In this document: positions 44,304 to 52,861 of the stretch, one piece after another | Position numbering within the stretch: position 1 is the stretch's first letter | Layout: the number at the start of each line of letters is the position of its first letter | NCBI RefSeq assembly: GCF_023015865.1 | Contig: NZ_JALKBC010000001.1 | Span: 558,001 to 622,000 of the forward strand | Direction of reading: 5' to 3' | DNA from: Arenibacter sp. F26102 | GTDB lineage: Bacteria; Bacteroidota; Bacteroidia; Flavobacteriales; Flavobacteriaceae | DNA: 64,000 nucleotides | Program-made: the position numbers and the translations under genes | The notes under the pieces: model-generated | What the model was told of the DNA's origin: nothing | Database searches by the model: none | Seen by the model: only the letters and a program-made list of their open reading frames with translations

Positions 44304-45311
44304 ATGCACAGAAAAAATACCACCCTGGGGGAATTCATTATTGAAAACCAATCCTCTTTCCAATATTCCTCAGGGGAGCTTTCAAAACTTATAAACGCTA
44401 TTAGATTGGCGGCAAAAGTTGTAAACCACGAAGTTAATAAGGCAGGATTGGTAGATATCATTGGAGCTGCCGGGGATACCAATATCCAGGGAGAAGATCA
44501 ACAAAAGTTGGACGTTTTGGCCAACGAAAAATTTATTCAGACTTTAATAAATCGGGAAATTGTGTGTGGGATCGCTTCTGAAGAGGAAGATGATTTTATT
44601 AGTATCAACAGTAGTGATAATAAACATCAAAATAAATATATTGTTCTGATTGATCCCTTGGATGGATCATCCAATATAGATGTGAATGTTTCCGTGGGAA
44701 CTATATTCTCCATTTATAGAAGGGTTACGCCTATTGGCGCCCCTGTAGGCTTGGAAGATTTTTTACAACCAGGGAGGGCTCAGATTGCAGCTGGTTATAT
44801 TGTATATGGAACTTCTACCATGTTGGTGTACACTACAGGTGATGGTGTAAATGGATTTACTTTAAACCCTGCCTTGGGAACTTTTTATCTTTCCCATCCC
44901 AATATGGAGTTTCCGGAAACGGGTAAAATTTACTCGGTAAACGAAGGTAATTATGTGCATTTTCACCAAGGTGTTAAGGATTATATTAAATATTGTCAGA
45001 AGGAGGAGGGAGATAGGCCCTATACTTCAAGATATATAGGTTCTTTAGTATCCGATTTTCATAGAAATATGATCAAGGGCGGAATCTATTTATATCCAAA
45101 GAGCAGTGTTGCGGCGGAAGGGAAATTGCGGCTACTCTATGAGTGCAACCCTATGGCATTCATTGCCGAACAAGCCAAGGGAAAGGCAAGTAATGGATTT
45201 GACCCAATAATGGATATAAAGCCCACGGAATTGCACCAAAGAGTGCCTTTCTTTTGTGGAAGCAGAAAAATGGTAGAAAAGGCGGAGGAGTTTATGCGGG
45301 CCTCAAAATAA
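44304..45311 (+). CDS. fbp: Fructose-1,6-bisphosphatase, class I
   Basis: A 335-residue gluconeogenic phosphatase. The metal-site motif [23 protein letters not shown] (about 114-136), the conserved acidic [10 protein letters not shown] before it, [13 protein letters not shown], and [22 protein letters not shown] are characteristic of class I FBPase. Transcribed alone; a strong hairpin overlaps and follows the stop codon. Confidence 0.96.
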   Translation: MHRKNTTLGEFIIENQSSFQYSSGELSKLINAIRLAAKVVNHEVNKAGLVDIIGAAGDTNIQGEDQQKLDVLANEKFIQTLINREIVCGIASEEEDDFISINSSDNKHQNKYIVLIDPLDGSSNIDVNVSVGTIFSIYRRVTPIGAPVGLEDFLQPGRAQIAAGYIVYGTSTMLVYTTGDGVNGFTLNPALGTFYLSHPNMEFPETGKIYSVNEGNYVHFHQGVKDYIKYCQKEEGDRPYTSRYIGSLVSDFHRNMIKGGIYLYPKSSVAAEGKLRLLYECNPMAFIAEQAKGKASNGFDPIMDIKPTELHQRVPFFCGSRKMVEKAEEFMRASK

Positions 45312-45342
45312 GAAAAGGAGCTGCAGGCTCCTTTTCTTATTT
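45306..45342. terminator. Bidirectional terminator between fbp and the TerB-like gene
   Basis: A 16-bp perfect stem containing AGAAAAGGAGC/GCTCCTTTTCT with loop CTGCAG-like centre, A-rich on the left and T-rich on the right. It covers the fbp stop and lies 18 bp from the end of the convergent gene. Confidence 0.85.
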
Positions 45343-45360
45343 AATAGTTAGAATATTGAC

Positions 45361-45789
45361 CTAGTTTTTTAAAAGATATAAATAATCCTCAAAATCTATT
45401 TTTCCAGTAAAAATATCTATTGATCTTTTAATGATCAGATTGGCACTTTCAGACCTATATCCCAAACCAATGGCGTATTTGGTTATTAAGGCTCGCTCCT
45501 CCTCATCAATAACATTATCCACGAAAATAATTCTGAACAGATCGAACAATCTTTCCAGACGTTCTTCAGAACTGGCAGGTGGGTTAATGGGATATTTGTT
45601 GTCCGAATTCATAACCTCTTGGTATTCGGCTTCCGTAATATCTAGTTTATTGGCAAAACGGTCCAGTAATTCTTTTTCCTTGGTGTTTATTGCACCGTCA
45701 ATAGCGGCTAAAGTGGCAATGGACGCAAAATGCGCTAAATTTCTTCTGTGCGTTCCTGTACTATATAAATCAACATAAGACATATTCAT
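45361..45789 (-). CDS. TerB-like (tellurite-resistance TerB fold) protein
   Basis: A 142-residue helical protein: NLAHFASIATLAAIDGAINTKEKELLDRFANKLDI and IIFVDNVIDEEERALITKYAIGLG, the two acidic-helix motifs of TerB/DUF533-like proteins. ATG 45783 (MSYVDLY) is an equally good start. TerB-fold proteins bind calcium and associate with membrane stress systems; no other ter gene is nearby, so the role is unknown. Monocistronic. Confidence 0.75.
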   Translation of the reverse strand: MNMSYVDLYSTGTHRRNLAHFASIATLAAIDGAINTKEKELLDRFANKLDITEAEYQEVMNSDNKYPINPPASSEERLERLFDLFRIIFVDNVIDEEERALITKYAIGLGYRSESANLIIKRSIDIFTGKIDFEDYLYLLKN

Positions 45790-46188
45790 AAATTTTATTT
45801 ATAACAAAGATAAATTTTTTAGAAAAGTTAAATTAGAAATTTCTTTAAATATTTCGTCGTCATTTCATTCCGATTCTAAAAAGGTACTAGCAATTCTATA
45901 TGGGTAATCCGCAAATCACAATTTTTCTTTATCGCTTAATTTTTAATTTACACTACTTTATTGTTTTCTAGGGCATTATCATAAATAAAGTGCCATAATC
46001 AATTAGTTAAGATCTACTCAACTCTAATCCGTCCAATTTCACATATAAACTCTAAGATTAGGTCTGTAGTTGGTAAATTGCTTAAATATTATAAGGTTTT
46101 GAAAAGGATATTTTTTATTAATTGTGATATCTTTGGACTTATGCACAACATGATGGATTTTATTTTACCCCACTAGCCAAGCCAAAAG
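45790..46188. other. Divergent regulatory gap with -7 box for the hybrid kinase
   Basis: An AT-rich 399-bp gap. The only clear signal is TATCTTTG at 46128-46135 (TAnnTTTG), 53 bp before the kinase ATG. No gene or structured RNA is recognised. Confidence 0.5.
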
Positions 46189-48231
46189 ATGCCCTTAAAA
46201 TTCTCCAAGAAAGTACTTGTTCTGCCCATATCCGTTTTTGTTGTCTTAATGACCGTGGTTTCCATTCTATGGAATAATTCTGTACAGGAGCAAAAAGGGC
46301 TTCTTATGGATGAAATTCAGCATACGGGATATTTGCGATTTAAGGAGTTTGTCTATACTGGGCAAAGTAGTGTTGTGGCACTAGAGAATTTAATGAGGCG
46401 TATTCAAATGTCCAAGGGGGAATATTTTAAGCATTGGGACAACGAAGCCGAACTCATTTTAAAACAAAATAATTCCTTTAAATTTATAGAATGGATCGAT
46501 AGCTCTATGGTGATTAGAAAAATTACACCAATGGAGGGCAATGAGGCGGCTATTGGCCTAGACCTTTCAAAACATCCCAGGAGGGAGGAGTGGCTCCGAC
46601 ATGTGAAGGATTCGTCTACCAATATAACCTCTTGGGTCAAGTTGACCCAAAAAGGAGAGGCTTTTTTGTTGGATGTGCCGGTTTATTACGATGGTACTTT
46701 CCATGGTACCGTTACTGCAGGAATCGATTTTACGGATACGTTTGATCACTTGATGTCAGGAATGGATATGTATGCCATTGAACTCACTGACGATAAGGGA
46801 AAGGTGTTTTATTCCTTTAATACTCCCAATCCCAATAGTAGTAAGGATGGCTTGGTTTATAGTCAATCCTACTCCGTGGATGATGTTGATCAACAAATTT
46901 GGAATTTTACGATGACACCGAGTATAGTTGACCTTTATTCAGAGAAGAGGGAAACTATGATGATATTTTTTATTTTCGGTTTGGTATTGTCTCTGTTGAC
47001 CAGTTCATTAATTTATTTCTATCAATCGTCAAGAAAAGAAAACATACGCTTTAGGGAATTAAATATTAAACTTAGGGATGCCAATGCCAGTTTAAAGACA
47101 GAGCGAATAAAAGCTGAAAAATCCTCCAAAGCAAAAACCGAGTTTGTGTCCAACATGAGTCATGAGATCAGGACCCCTTTGAATGCCATTTTAGGTTTTA
47201 TAGAGGTTTTAAAAGAGTCTAAAATTGATAGTTCCCTAAAGGAATATCTCTCCTTGATGGATGTCTCTTCCAAAAAATTACTTTTGCTGGTGAACGATAT
47301 TTTGGAGATTGATAAAATAGAATCTGGTCAGATAACCTTTAAAAAGGATGTCTTTTCCCCTTCTGAAGAACTTAGGAATATTATCAGTATCTATAAGCCC
47401 AGTATTGAGGCAAAAGGGCTTTATGTGCGTTCGGAAATCGATTCGGATACCAAAACCCACGTTATTGGCGACATTGGGAAGTTTGGCCAGATTCTCACCA
47501 ATCTTTTAAGGAATGCCCTTAAATTTACCGAAGAGGGTGGAATAGATATTACGTACGAAGAACAAATATCAAACAACTACCTGAATATTAGCATCGGTTT
47601 AAAGGATACCGGAATAGGAATACCTAAAAGTAAACTCAAAACCATTTTTGACAGGTTTACCCAAATAGATTCCGGTATAACGAAAAGACATGAAGGTAGT
47701 GGTCTTGGGTTGTACATTACCTATCTTCTCATAGAATTGTTGGAAGGTCATATTGAGGTGGATAGTACGGAAAATGTAGGTTCGGAATTTATGATCTCTC
47801 TCAAATTCCCAATTACCGAGGTGCAACCGGAAATTAATGTTCCTGTTGCCAACGATATAGACTTAAGTGGTTTTAAGGTATTGATCGTGGACGATAATAA
47901 GATAAATGTGGTAGTCCTTAAAAAGACCTTGGATACCTTTGGAATTAACACCTATTGGGTTGGCAATGGAAAAGAGGCTGTAACGGCCGTGGCCGAAAAC
48001 GAATACGATTTGGTCTTTATGGATATCCATATGCCGGAAATGGATGGTTTTGAGGCTACCGTGGAAATAAGAGAAACCAATAAGGACATTATTATTATTG
48101 GTTTCTCCGCAGATGTTACCAAGGAAACGATCCAAGGGGCCAAAGAGGTTGGAATGAACGACTATTTTACAAAACCTATTTCGTTTGATAAGCTTAGGCA
48201 GAATCTATCTAATTATCTGGTGCGGGTATAG
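46189..48231 (+). CDS. CHASE-domain hybrid sensor histidine kinase with C-terminal receiver
   Basis: A 680-residue hybrid kinase. A transmembrane segment (about 10-28) is followed by an extracytoplasmic CHASE-like sensor (about 30-250; FKFIEWIDSSMVIRKITPMEGNEAA, VPVYYDGTFHGTVTAGIDF) and a second transmembrane segment (about 255-278). HisKA has His325 (NMSHEIRTPLNAILGF), HATPase has NLLRNALKFTEEGG, DTGIGIPKSKL and GSGLGLYITYLL, and the C-terminal receiver has phospho-acceptor Asp612 (VFMDIHMPEMDGF) and FTKPIS. No partner regulator is adjacent. The ligand is unknown. Confidence 0.9.
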   Translation: MPLKFSKKVLVLPISVFVVLMTVVSILWNNSVQEQKGLLMDEIQHTGYLRFKEFVYTGQSSVVALENLMRRIQMSKGEYFKHWDNEAELILKQNNSFKFIEWIDSSMVIRKITPMEGNEAAIGLDLSKHPRREEWLRHVKDSSTNITSWVKLTQKGEAFLLDVPVYYDGTFHGTVTAGIDFTDTFDHLMSGMDMYAIELTDDKGKVFYSFNTPNPNSSKDGLVYSQSYSVDDVDQQIWNFTMTPSIVDLYSEKRETMMIFFIFGLVLSLLTSSLIYFYQSSRKENIRFRELNIKLRDANASLKTERIKAEKSSKAKTEFVSNMSHEIRTPLNAILGFIEVLKESKIDSSLKEYLSLMDVSSKKLLLLVNDILEIDKIESGQITFKKDVFSPSEELRNIISIYKPSIEAKGLYVRSEIDSDTKTHVIGDIGKFGQILTNLLRNALKFTEEGGIDITYEEQISNNYLNISIGLKDTGIGIPKSKLKTIFDRFTQIDSGITKRHEGSGLGLYITYLLIELLEGHIEVDSTENVGSEFMISLKFPITEVQPEINVPVANDIDLSGFKVLIVDDNKINVVVLKKTLDTFGINTYWVGNGKEAVTAVAENEYDLVFMDIHMPEMDGFEATVEIRETNKDIIIIGFSADVTKETIQGAKEVGMNDYFTKPISFDKLRQNLSNYLVRV

Positions 48232-48572
48232 TATGGTTCAATCGAGGTACTTTACCTATTTAGCAACCTTAGGGATTGAAACTTTTTTACCTTGGATCAA
48301 ATTCTGAAATTTCTTCAAATATCACAGCGCCTAAACAGACTTTCCGCACCTTGGAAGAACAGACTGTTAACAATCTTATAACCTAATTTTAAAGTCATAT
48401 CTAGCTAAAAATCAGCCTTAAATAGTAATCTTTGAATTTATTTTGATTTTCGCTGCATGAAAATTAGTTTTAGTTCAATTTCGATCTCGATGGTCAAATT
48501 CTTAATTCCTGGATCATGGTCCTTCATCTCTCCTGTTAAGTTTCAAATAATAAATCAACCAATTATTACTTT
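48232..48572. other. Intergenic gap before the PlcP-like gene
   Basis: A 341-bp AT-rich gap. I see no gene, no convincing hairpin and no clear promoter box. Confidence 0.4.
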
Positions 48573-49433
48573 ATGAAAAAAAGACCTGTGGAATTACTGG
48601 TTTTGTCCGATGTGCATTTGGGTACCTACGGATGCCAGGCCAAAGAATTGGTCAAGTATCTAAAATCGATAAAACCCAAAGAGGTGGTTCTAAATGGGGA
48701 TATTATAGATATATGGCAATTTAGTAAACGCTATTGGCCAAAATCACATATGAAGGTGGTAAAGATTATCATGCAATGGGTTGCCGAAGGGATACAAGTG
48801 CATTATGTTGTTGGTAATCATGACGAAATGTTGAGGAAATTCCTGGGATTTAAGTTAGGCTCATTTAGTGTTGTAAACAAGGTGCTACTTGATGTCAATG
48901 GTCAGAAAGCATGGATGTTTCACGGAGACGTTTTTGATCTTACCATGCAGCATTCCAAATGGATTGCAAAATTGGGAGCTACAGGTTATGATATGTTGAT
49001 TTTGCTTAATAGTGCAATTAACTTTTGTAGCAAGAAAATGGGAAAAGGCCCGGTTTCTATGTCCAAGAAGATAAAAAACAGTGTTAAATCTGCCGTCAAT
49101 TTTATTAATGATTTTGAACAAATAGCGGCCGATATCGCAATTGAGAATAAATATGATTACGTGGTTTGTGGGCATATTCACCAACCCGAAATGAGAGAAA
49201 TATCCACCCCCAAGGGTTCGGTTATGTATTTAAATTCAGGCGATTGGATCGAGAATTTAACTAGTTTGGAGTTTAATAATGGGGAGTGGAAATTGTACCA
49301 TTATATGGATGATGTTTTGGTCATAAACAATGATGAAAATCTTATGGAGCACACGGAAATCCTGGATAAAAACCAGCTTTTTCAAAATTTGATGAAAGAA
49401 TTCAAAATTCTGGCCGCAGGCGGGCATAAATGA
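48573..49433 (+). CDS. Calcineurin-like metallophosphoesterase (PlcP / LpxH-like)
   Basis: A 286-residue binuclear metallophosphoesterase. Metal motifs in order: LSDVHLGT (Asp, His), NGDIIDIW, VGNHDEMLR, MFHGDVFD and CGHIHQPE, then SGDWIENLTSLEF. The pattern LGTYGCQAKELVKYL and RYWPKSHMKV resembles the phospholipase PlcP of Sinorhizobium more than LpxH. PlcP degrades phospholipids to diacylglycerol under phosphate limitation. A glycosyltransferase follows 40 bp on, the expected partner. LpxH (UDP-diacylglucosamine hydrolase) is the main alternative. Confidence 0.82.
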   Translation: MKKRPVELLVLSDVHLGTYGCQAKELVKYLKSIKPKEVVLNGDIIDIWQFSKRYWPKSHMKVVKIIMQWVAEGIQVHYVVGNHDEMLRKFLGFKLGSFSVVNKVLLDVNGQKAWMFHGDVFDLTMQHSKWIAKLGATGYDMLILLNSAINFCSKKMGKGPVSMSKKIKNSVKSAVNFINDFEQIAADIAIENKYDYVVCGHIHQPEMREISTPKGSVMYLNSGDWIENLTSLEFNNGEWKLYHYMDDVLVINNDENLMEHTEILDKNQLFQNLMKEFKILAAGGHK

Positions 49434-49473
49434 TTTTGTTACCTATGTCTTCCTACATAATAATAAGTATGCT

Positions 49474-50469
49474 ATGAAAGTTCTATATGCCATACAGGGT
49501 ACCGGAAATGGTCATTTAAGTAGGGCGCGCGATGTTATACCTGCACTACAGAGAAGAGGGTTGGAACTGGATATCCTCGTCAGTGGTATCCAAGCGGATA
49601 TTCACATTCCCAACCCTATTAAATATCAGCTTAAAGGCCTTAGTTTTATTTTTGGAAAACAAGGCAATGTTAACTTATGGAGGACCTATATCAAGTCCAA
49701 TGCTGCAAGACTGCAGAAGGAGATAAGGAGTATTCCAATAGAAGATTATGATTTGGTCATAAATGATTTTGAACCAGTGTCGGCCTGGGCCTGCAAATTA
49801 AAGAACAAGCCGTGCATAAGTTTTAGCCATCAGGCTGCTGTGCTTTCCCCAATGGCGCCCAAGCCGGAAAAAAATGATCTTATGGGAAAATTTATCCTAA
49901 AAAACTATGCACCCACAACCCAACAGTTCGGTCTACATTTTCAAGCTTACGAGGATAAAGTATACACTCCTATTATAAGACAGGATATTAGAAAAGCAGA
50001 TGTTAAAGATGGAAATCATTATACCGTGTATTTGCCCTCTTATAGTGATGGCAGGATACTGAAAACCCTTTCCGAGATTCCCAATGTAAAATGGGAGGTA
50101 TTTTCAAAGCATAACAAAGTAGAATTTTTTGGCAAGAATATTAGCATTCGACCCATAACCAATGAAGCTTTTGTTGGGAGTATGGTAGGTTCCAAGGGGG
50201 TATTGTGCGGTGCCGGTTTCGAAACACCGGCCGAAGCCCTGTACCTTGGAAAAAAAATAATGGTGATCCCCATGAAAGGCCAATATGAACAACAATGTAA
50301 CTCTGCGGCATTGAAAGAAATGGGGGTTCCGGTTATTAAATCCCTTAAGAATAAACATTTGAATAAAATTAGGCATTGGATAGAAAGTGATGACAAAACA
50401 GAGGTAGATTATCCGGATATTACGGAACAGATTGTCCGCCAGATCCTCGAGGAAGTCGTTCTCGGATAA
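49474..50469 (+). CDS. GT-B glycosyltransferase (MurG-like fold)
   Basis: A 331-residue glycosyltransferase: an N-terminal Rossmann domain with KVLYAIQGTGNGHLSRARDVIPAL, LVINDFEPVSAWACKL and ISFSHQAAVL, and a C-terminal donor domain with VLCGAGFETPAEALYLGKKIMVIPMKGQYEQQCNSAAL. The fold is that of MurG/GT28-type and related diacylglycerol glycosyltransferases. Between a PlcP-like phosphoesterase (40 bp) and a GH1 glycosidase (22 bp), it is likely to glycosylate diacylglycerol for phosphate-free lipid synthesis; that is inference. The acceptor cannot be read from sequence. Confidence 0.82.
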   Translation: MKVLYAIQGTGNGHLSRARDVIPALQRRGLELDILVSGIQADIHIPNPIKYQLKGLSFIFGKQGNVNLWRTYIKSNAARLQKEIRSIPIEDYDLVINDFEPVSAWACKLKNKPCISFSHQAAVLSPMAPKPEKNDLMGKFILKNYAPTTQQFGLHFQAYEDKVYTPIIRQDIRKADVKDGNHYTVYLPSYSDGRILKTLSEIPNVKWEVFSKHNKVEFFGKNISIRPITNEAFVGSMVGSKGVLCGAGFETPAEALYLGKKIMVIPMKGQYEQQCNSAALKEMGVPVIKSLKNKHLNKIRHWIESDDKTEVDYPDITEQIVRQILEEVVLG

Positions 50470-50491
50470 ATCCGCCTTAGTTAGTAATTCT

Positions 50492-51865
50492 ATGTCCAAC
50501 ATTTCAGACCATTTTAATTTGCAAGCAGGGGACTTTGGGGACAGTTTCGTTTGGGGCGTGTCTACAGCGGCTTACCAGATAGAGGGTGCCCATGATATAC
50601 ATGACAAAGGACCATCCATTTGGGACGAGTTTAGTTCGAAAAAAGGGAATACCTACAAAAATCAGAACGGTAAGGAGGCTTGCGAATTTTATCACAAATA
50701 TCAGGAGGATATCCTTTTGATGAAAAAGATGAACATTAAACATTTTAGATTCTCACTGTCGTGGTCCCGGATACTACCAAAGGGAATTGGGACCATAAGT
50801 ACACAGGGGATTGAATTTTATAATAATGTTATCAATTTTTGCCTGAAAAGTGGCCTGACGCCTTGGGTCACATTATATCATTGGGATCTTCCACATGCCC
50901 TTGAGGAAAAAGGAGGCTGGACCAATCGAGATATTTTAGGATGGTTTGAAGATTATGTAACAATTTGTGCCAAAAATTTTGGAGATAGGGTTAAAAATTG
51001 GATGGTTTTAAACGAACCAATGGTTTTTACCGGGGCAGGTTATTTTCTTGGGGTTCATGCCCCGGGGAAAAAGGGACTAAGAAATTTTTTGCCATCTGTA
51101 CACCATGCCGTATTGTGCCAAGCAGCAGGAGGTAGGATTTTACGTAATTTGGTGTCAAGCGCCAATATTGGTACTACCTTCTCCTGTTCGCAAATTACCC
51201 CGTACCGAAATAATCGTCGAGATCATAGGGCAGCAGACAAGGCAGACGCCATGCTTAACCGACTTTTTATAGAGCCTTCACTAGGGATGGGATACCCTTG
51301 GGAGACCATCCCAGTATTGAAACAAATTAAACCCTATATAATGCCTGAGGATGCTAAACGTTCCGTTTTCGAATTCGATTTTATTGGGATTCAAAATTAT
51401 ACACGCGAAAAAGTAAGACACTCTTTTTTTGTTCCATACATAAAGGCCAGAATTATAAAAGCAAGTCGGCGGAAAGTGAGAACTACTGTAATGGACTGGG
51501 AGGTATATCCGCCCTGTATTTACAATATGATAAAAAGATTTAATGGCTACCCGGGGGTAAAAAAAATTATTATTACTGAAAATGGATCGGCTTTTATCGA
51601 TAAAATAGAGGAGGGCACAGTGTACGATAAAGAAAGGCTTTCCTATTTACAGGCTTATCTTAAACAGGTACATAAAGCGAAGAGGGAAGGATTGAAAGTT
51701 GATGGGTATTTTGTGTGGACATTTACCGACAATTTTGAATGGGCAGATGGATATTTCCCCAGGTTCGGATTGGTATATGTCGATTTTAAAAATCAACAAA
51801 GAATAGTAAAATCGTCAGGAAAATGGTTTAGTGCATTTCTGGGCTGCAAAAAGATATATTTGTAA
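50492..51865 (+). CDS. GH1 family beta-glycosidase
   Basis: A 457-residue TIM-barrel glycoside hydrolase of family 1. The acid/base Glu is in VLNEPMVF (about 175-182) and the nucleophile Glu in IITENGSAF (about 363-371); FVWGVSTAAYQIEGA, WDLPHALEEKGGW and YFVWTFTDNFEWADGY are GH1 hallmarks. No signal peptide, so cytoplasmic. The frame reaches back to 50432, inside the preceding gene, but ATG 50492 gives the usual GH1 start. Possibly turns over a glycolipid headgroup or oligosaccharide; the substrate is unknown. Confidence 0.9.
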   Translation: MSNISDHFNLQAGDFGDSFVWGVSTAAYQIEGAHDIHDKGPSIWDEFSSKKGNTYKNQNGKEACEFYHKYQEDILLMKKMNIKHFRFSLSWSRILPKGIGTISTQGIEFYNNVINFCLKSGLTPWVTLYHWDLPHALEEKGGWTNRDILGWFEDYVTICAKNFGDRVKNWMVLNEPMVFTGAGYFLGVHAPGKKGLRNFLPSVHHAVLCQAAGGRILRNLVSSANIGTTFSCSQITPYRNNRRDHRAADKADAMLNRLFIEPSLGMGYPWETIPVLKQIKPYIMPEDAKRSVFEFDFIGIQNYTREKVRHSFFVPYIKARIIKASRRKVRTTVMDWEVYPPCIYNMIKRFNGYPGVKKIIITENGSAFIDKIEEGTVYDKERLSYLQAYLKQVHKAKREGLKVDGYFVWTFTDNFEWADGYFPRFGLVYVDFKNQQRIVKSSGKWFSAFLGCKKIYL

Positions 51866-52213
51866 TAGGGCTATCTGTAAGGTCCGGTTAGTTTGCTATT
51901 GTTTTTTATGGTAAGCTTATCGCCCTGCACCAAAACATGCATCAAAATACTGCATATAAAAAAACCGATGCGAACATCGGTTTGGAGTTGCTAACTCAAA
52001 TCAAAAAATAAGAACGTATCCTGTATTAGGTTGCTGTAAAAATAGGGCTACAAGGTCATTGTTGGCGTTAAGGTAAGATAGTCAATTAGTTAGGTTAGTA
52101 TTAATTATTAAACCATTTGCCATAAAGCAAGTCTAATTAAAAAATATATTACTTTAGTAGAGTGACAAGGATGAGTAATTCATGGTATATATCATTAAAA
52201 AACACTTTTTATT
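51866..52213. other. Gap with a tetraloop hairpin; terminator on the minus strand
   Basis: A 348-bp gap. A perfect 9-bp hairpin AAACCGATG/CATCGGTTT with loop CGAA (51963-51984) is preceded by an A-run; on the minus strand this is a stem with a TTCG loop and T-tail, a good rho-independent terminator. A second hairpin GAGTT/AACTC follows at 51986-51998. No minus-strand gene lies upstream of it, so a small RNA or a bidirectional terminator is possible. Confidence 0.55.
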
Positions 52214-52726
52214 ATGCTTAAAAAGATATTAATAGGCCTAGCCGTAATATTGGTTTTGATTCAATTTGTCCGCCCAGATAAAAATATTTCAGATGATAAT
52301 ACCTACGGGATATCTACTAAGTATAAAGTTCCTGAAGATGTTAATTATATCTTGGATGTCTCCTGTATGGATTGTCATTCCAATAAAACAGAATATCCAT
52401 GGTATTCCAATGTTCAGCCGGTGGCCTGGTTTTTAAATGATCATGTGGTAGATGGCAAAAAACATTTAAATTTTTCAAACTTCACAAAGTTACCTTTGGC
52501 TATTCAGTATCACAAATTTGAAGAGATTGTGGAAATGGTGGAAGAGAAGGAAATGCCAATACCTTCATATACCTATTTTGGACTTCATCCTGAAGCCAAT
52601 CTTACCCAAGGTCAACAGGACAAAATTATGGATTGGTCCAAGGCCCAAATGGCATATTTAAAGGCTACTTACCCTGCAGATAGTTTGGTCCGTAAACGTC
52701 GTACAAAAGCTGCTCCATCCAAATAA
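52214..52726 (+). CDS. Haem-binding domain protein (CxxCH)
   Basis: A 170-residue membrane-anchored protein: an N-terminal hydrophobic segment (about 5-19), then a haem-binding motif CMDCH (Cys51, Cys54, His55) followed by NKTEYPWYSNVQPVAWFLNDHV, typical of the haem-binding domain family of Bacteroidota. The conserved MPIPSYTYFGLHPEANLT also fits. Likely a periplasm-facing c-type haem protein; its redox partner is unknown. Monocistronic as seen. Confidence 0.85.
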   Translation: MLKKILIGLAVILVLIQFVRPDKNISDDNTYGISTKYKVPEDVNYILDVSCMDCHSNKTEYPWYSNVQPVAWFLNDHVVDGKKHLNFSNFTKLPLAIQYHKFEEIVEMVEEKEMPIPSYTYFGLHPEANLTQGQQDKIMDWSKAQMAYLKATYPADSLVRKRRTKAAPSK

Positions 52727-52833
52727 ATTAGTTCATTAAGAATTAAAAGGCAACTATTGCCTGGCGTGCAGATGCAGGCCAACCTCTACTATAGAAAATA
52801 TTTTTTCAAAAACACCTAGGGTATTCCATTTAG

Positions 52834-52861
52834 GCTACGTCGTACTATTATAACACGTAGC
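52834..52861 (+). promoter_or_regulatory. Hairpin abutting the fecR start codon
   Basis: A perfect 7-bp inverted repeat (GCTACGT/ACGTAGC) whose right arm ends one base before the fecR ATG. In mRNA it would occupy the ribosome-binding region and could limit translation. It may also be an operator. Confidence 0.5.

Noticed and set aside
52741-52770. Small hairpin GGCAA/TTGCC after the haem-binding gene as a terminator
   Set aside because: Only 5 bp with a 3-nt loop and no T-run; too weak to call.
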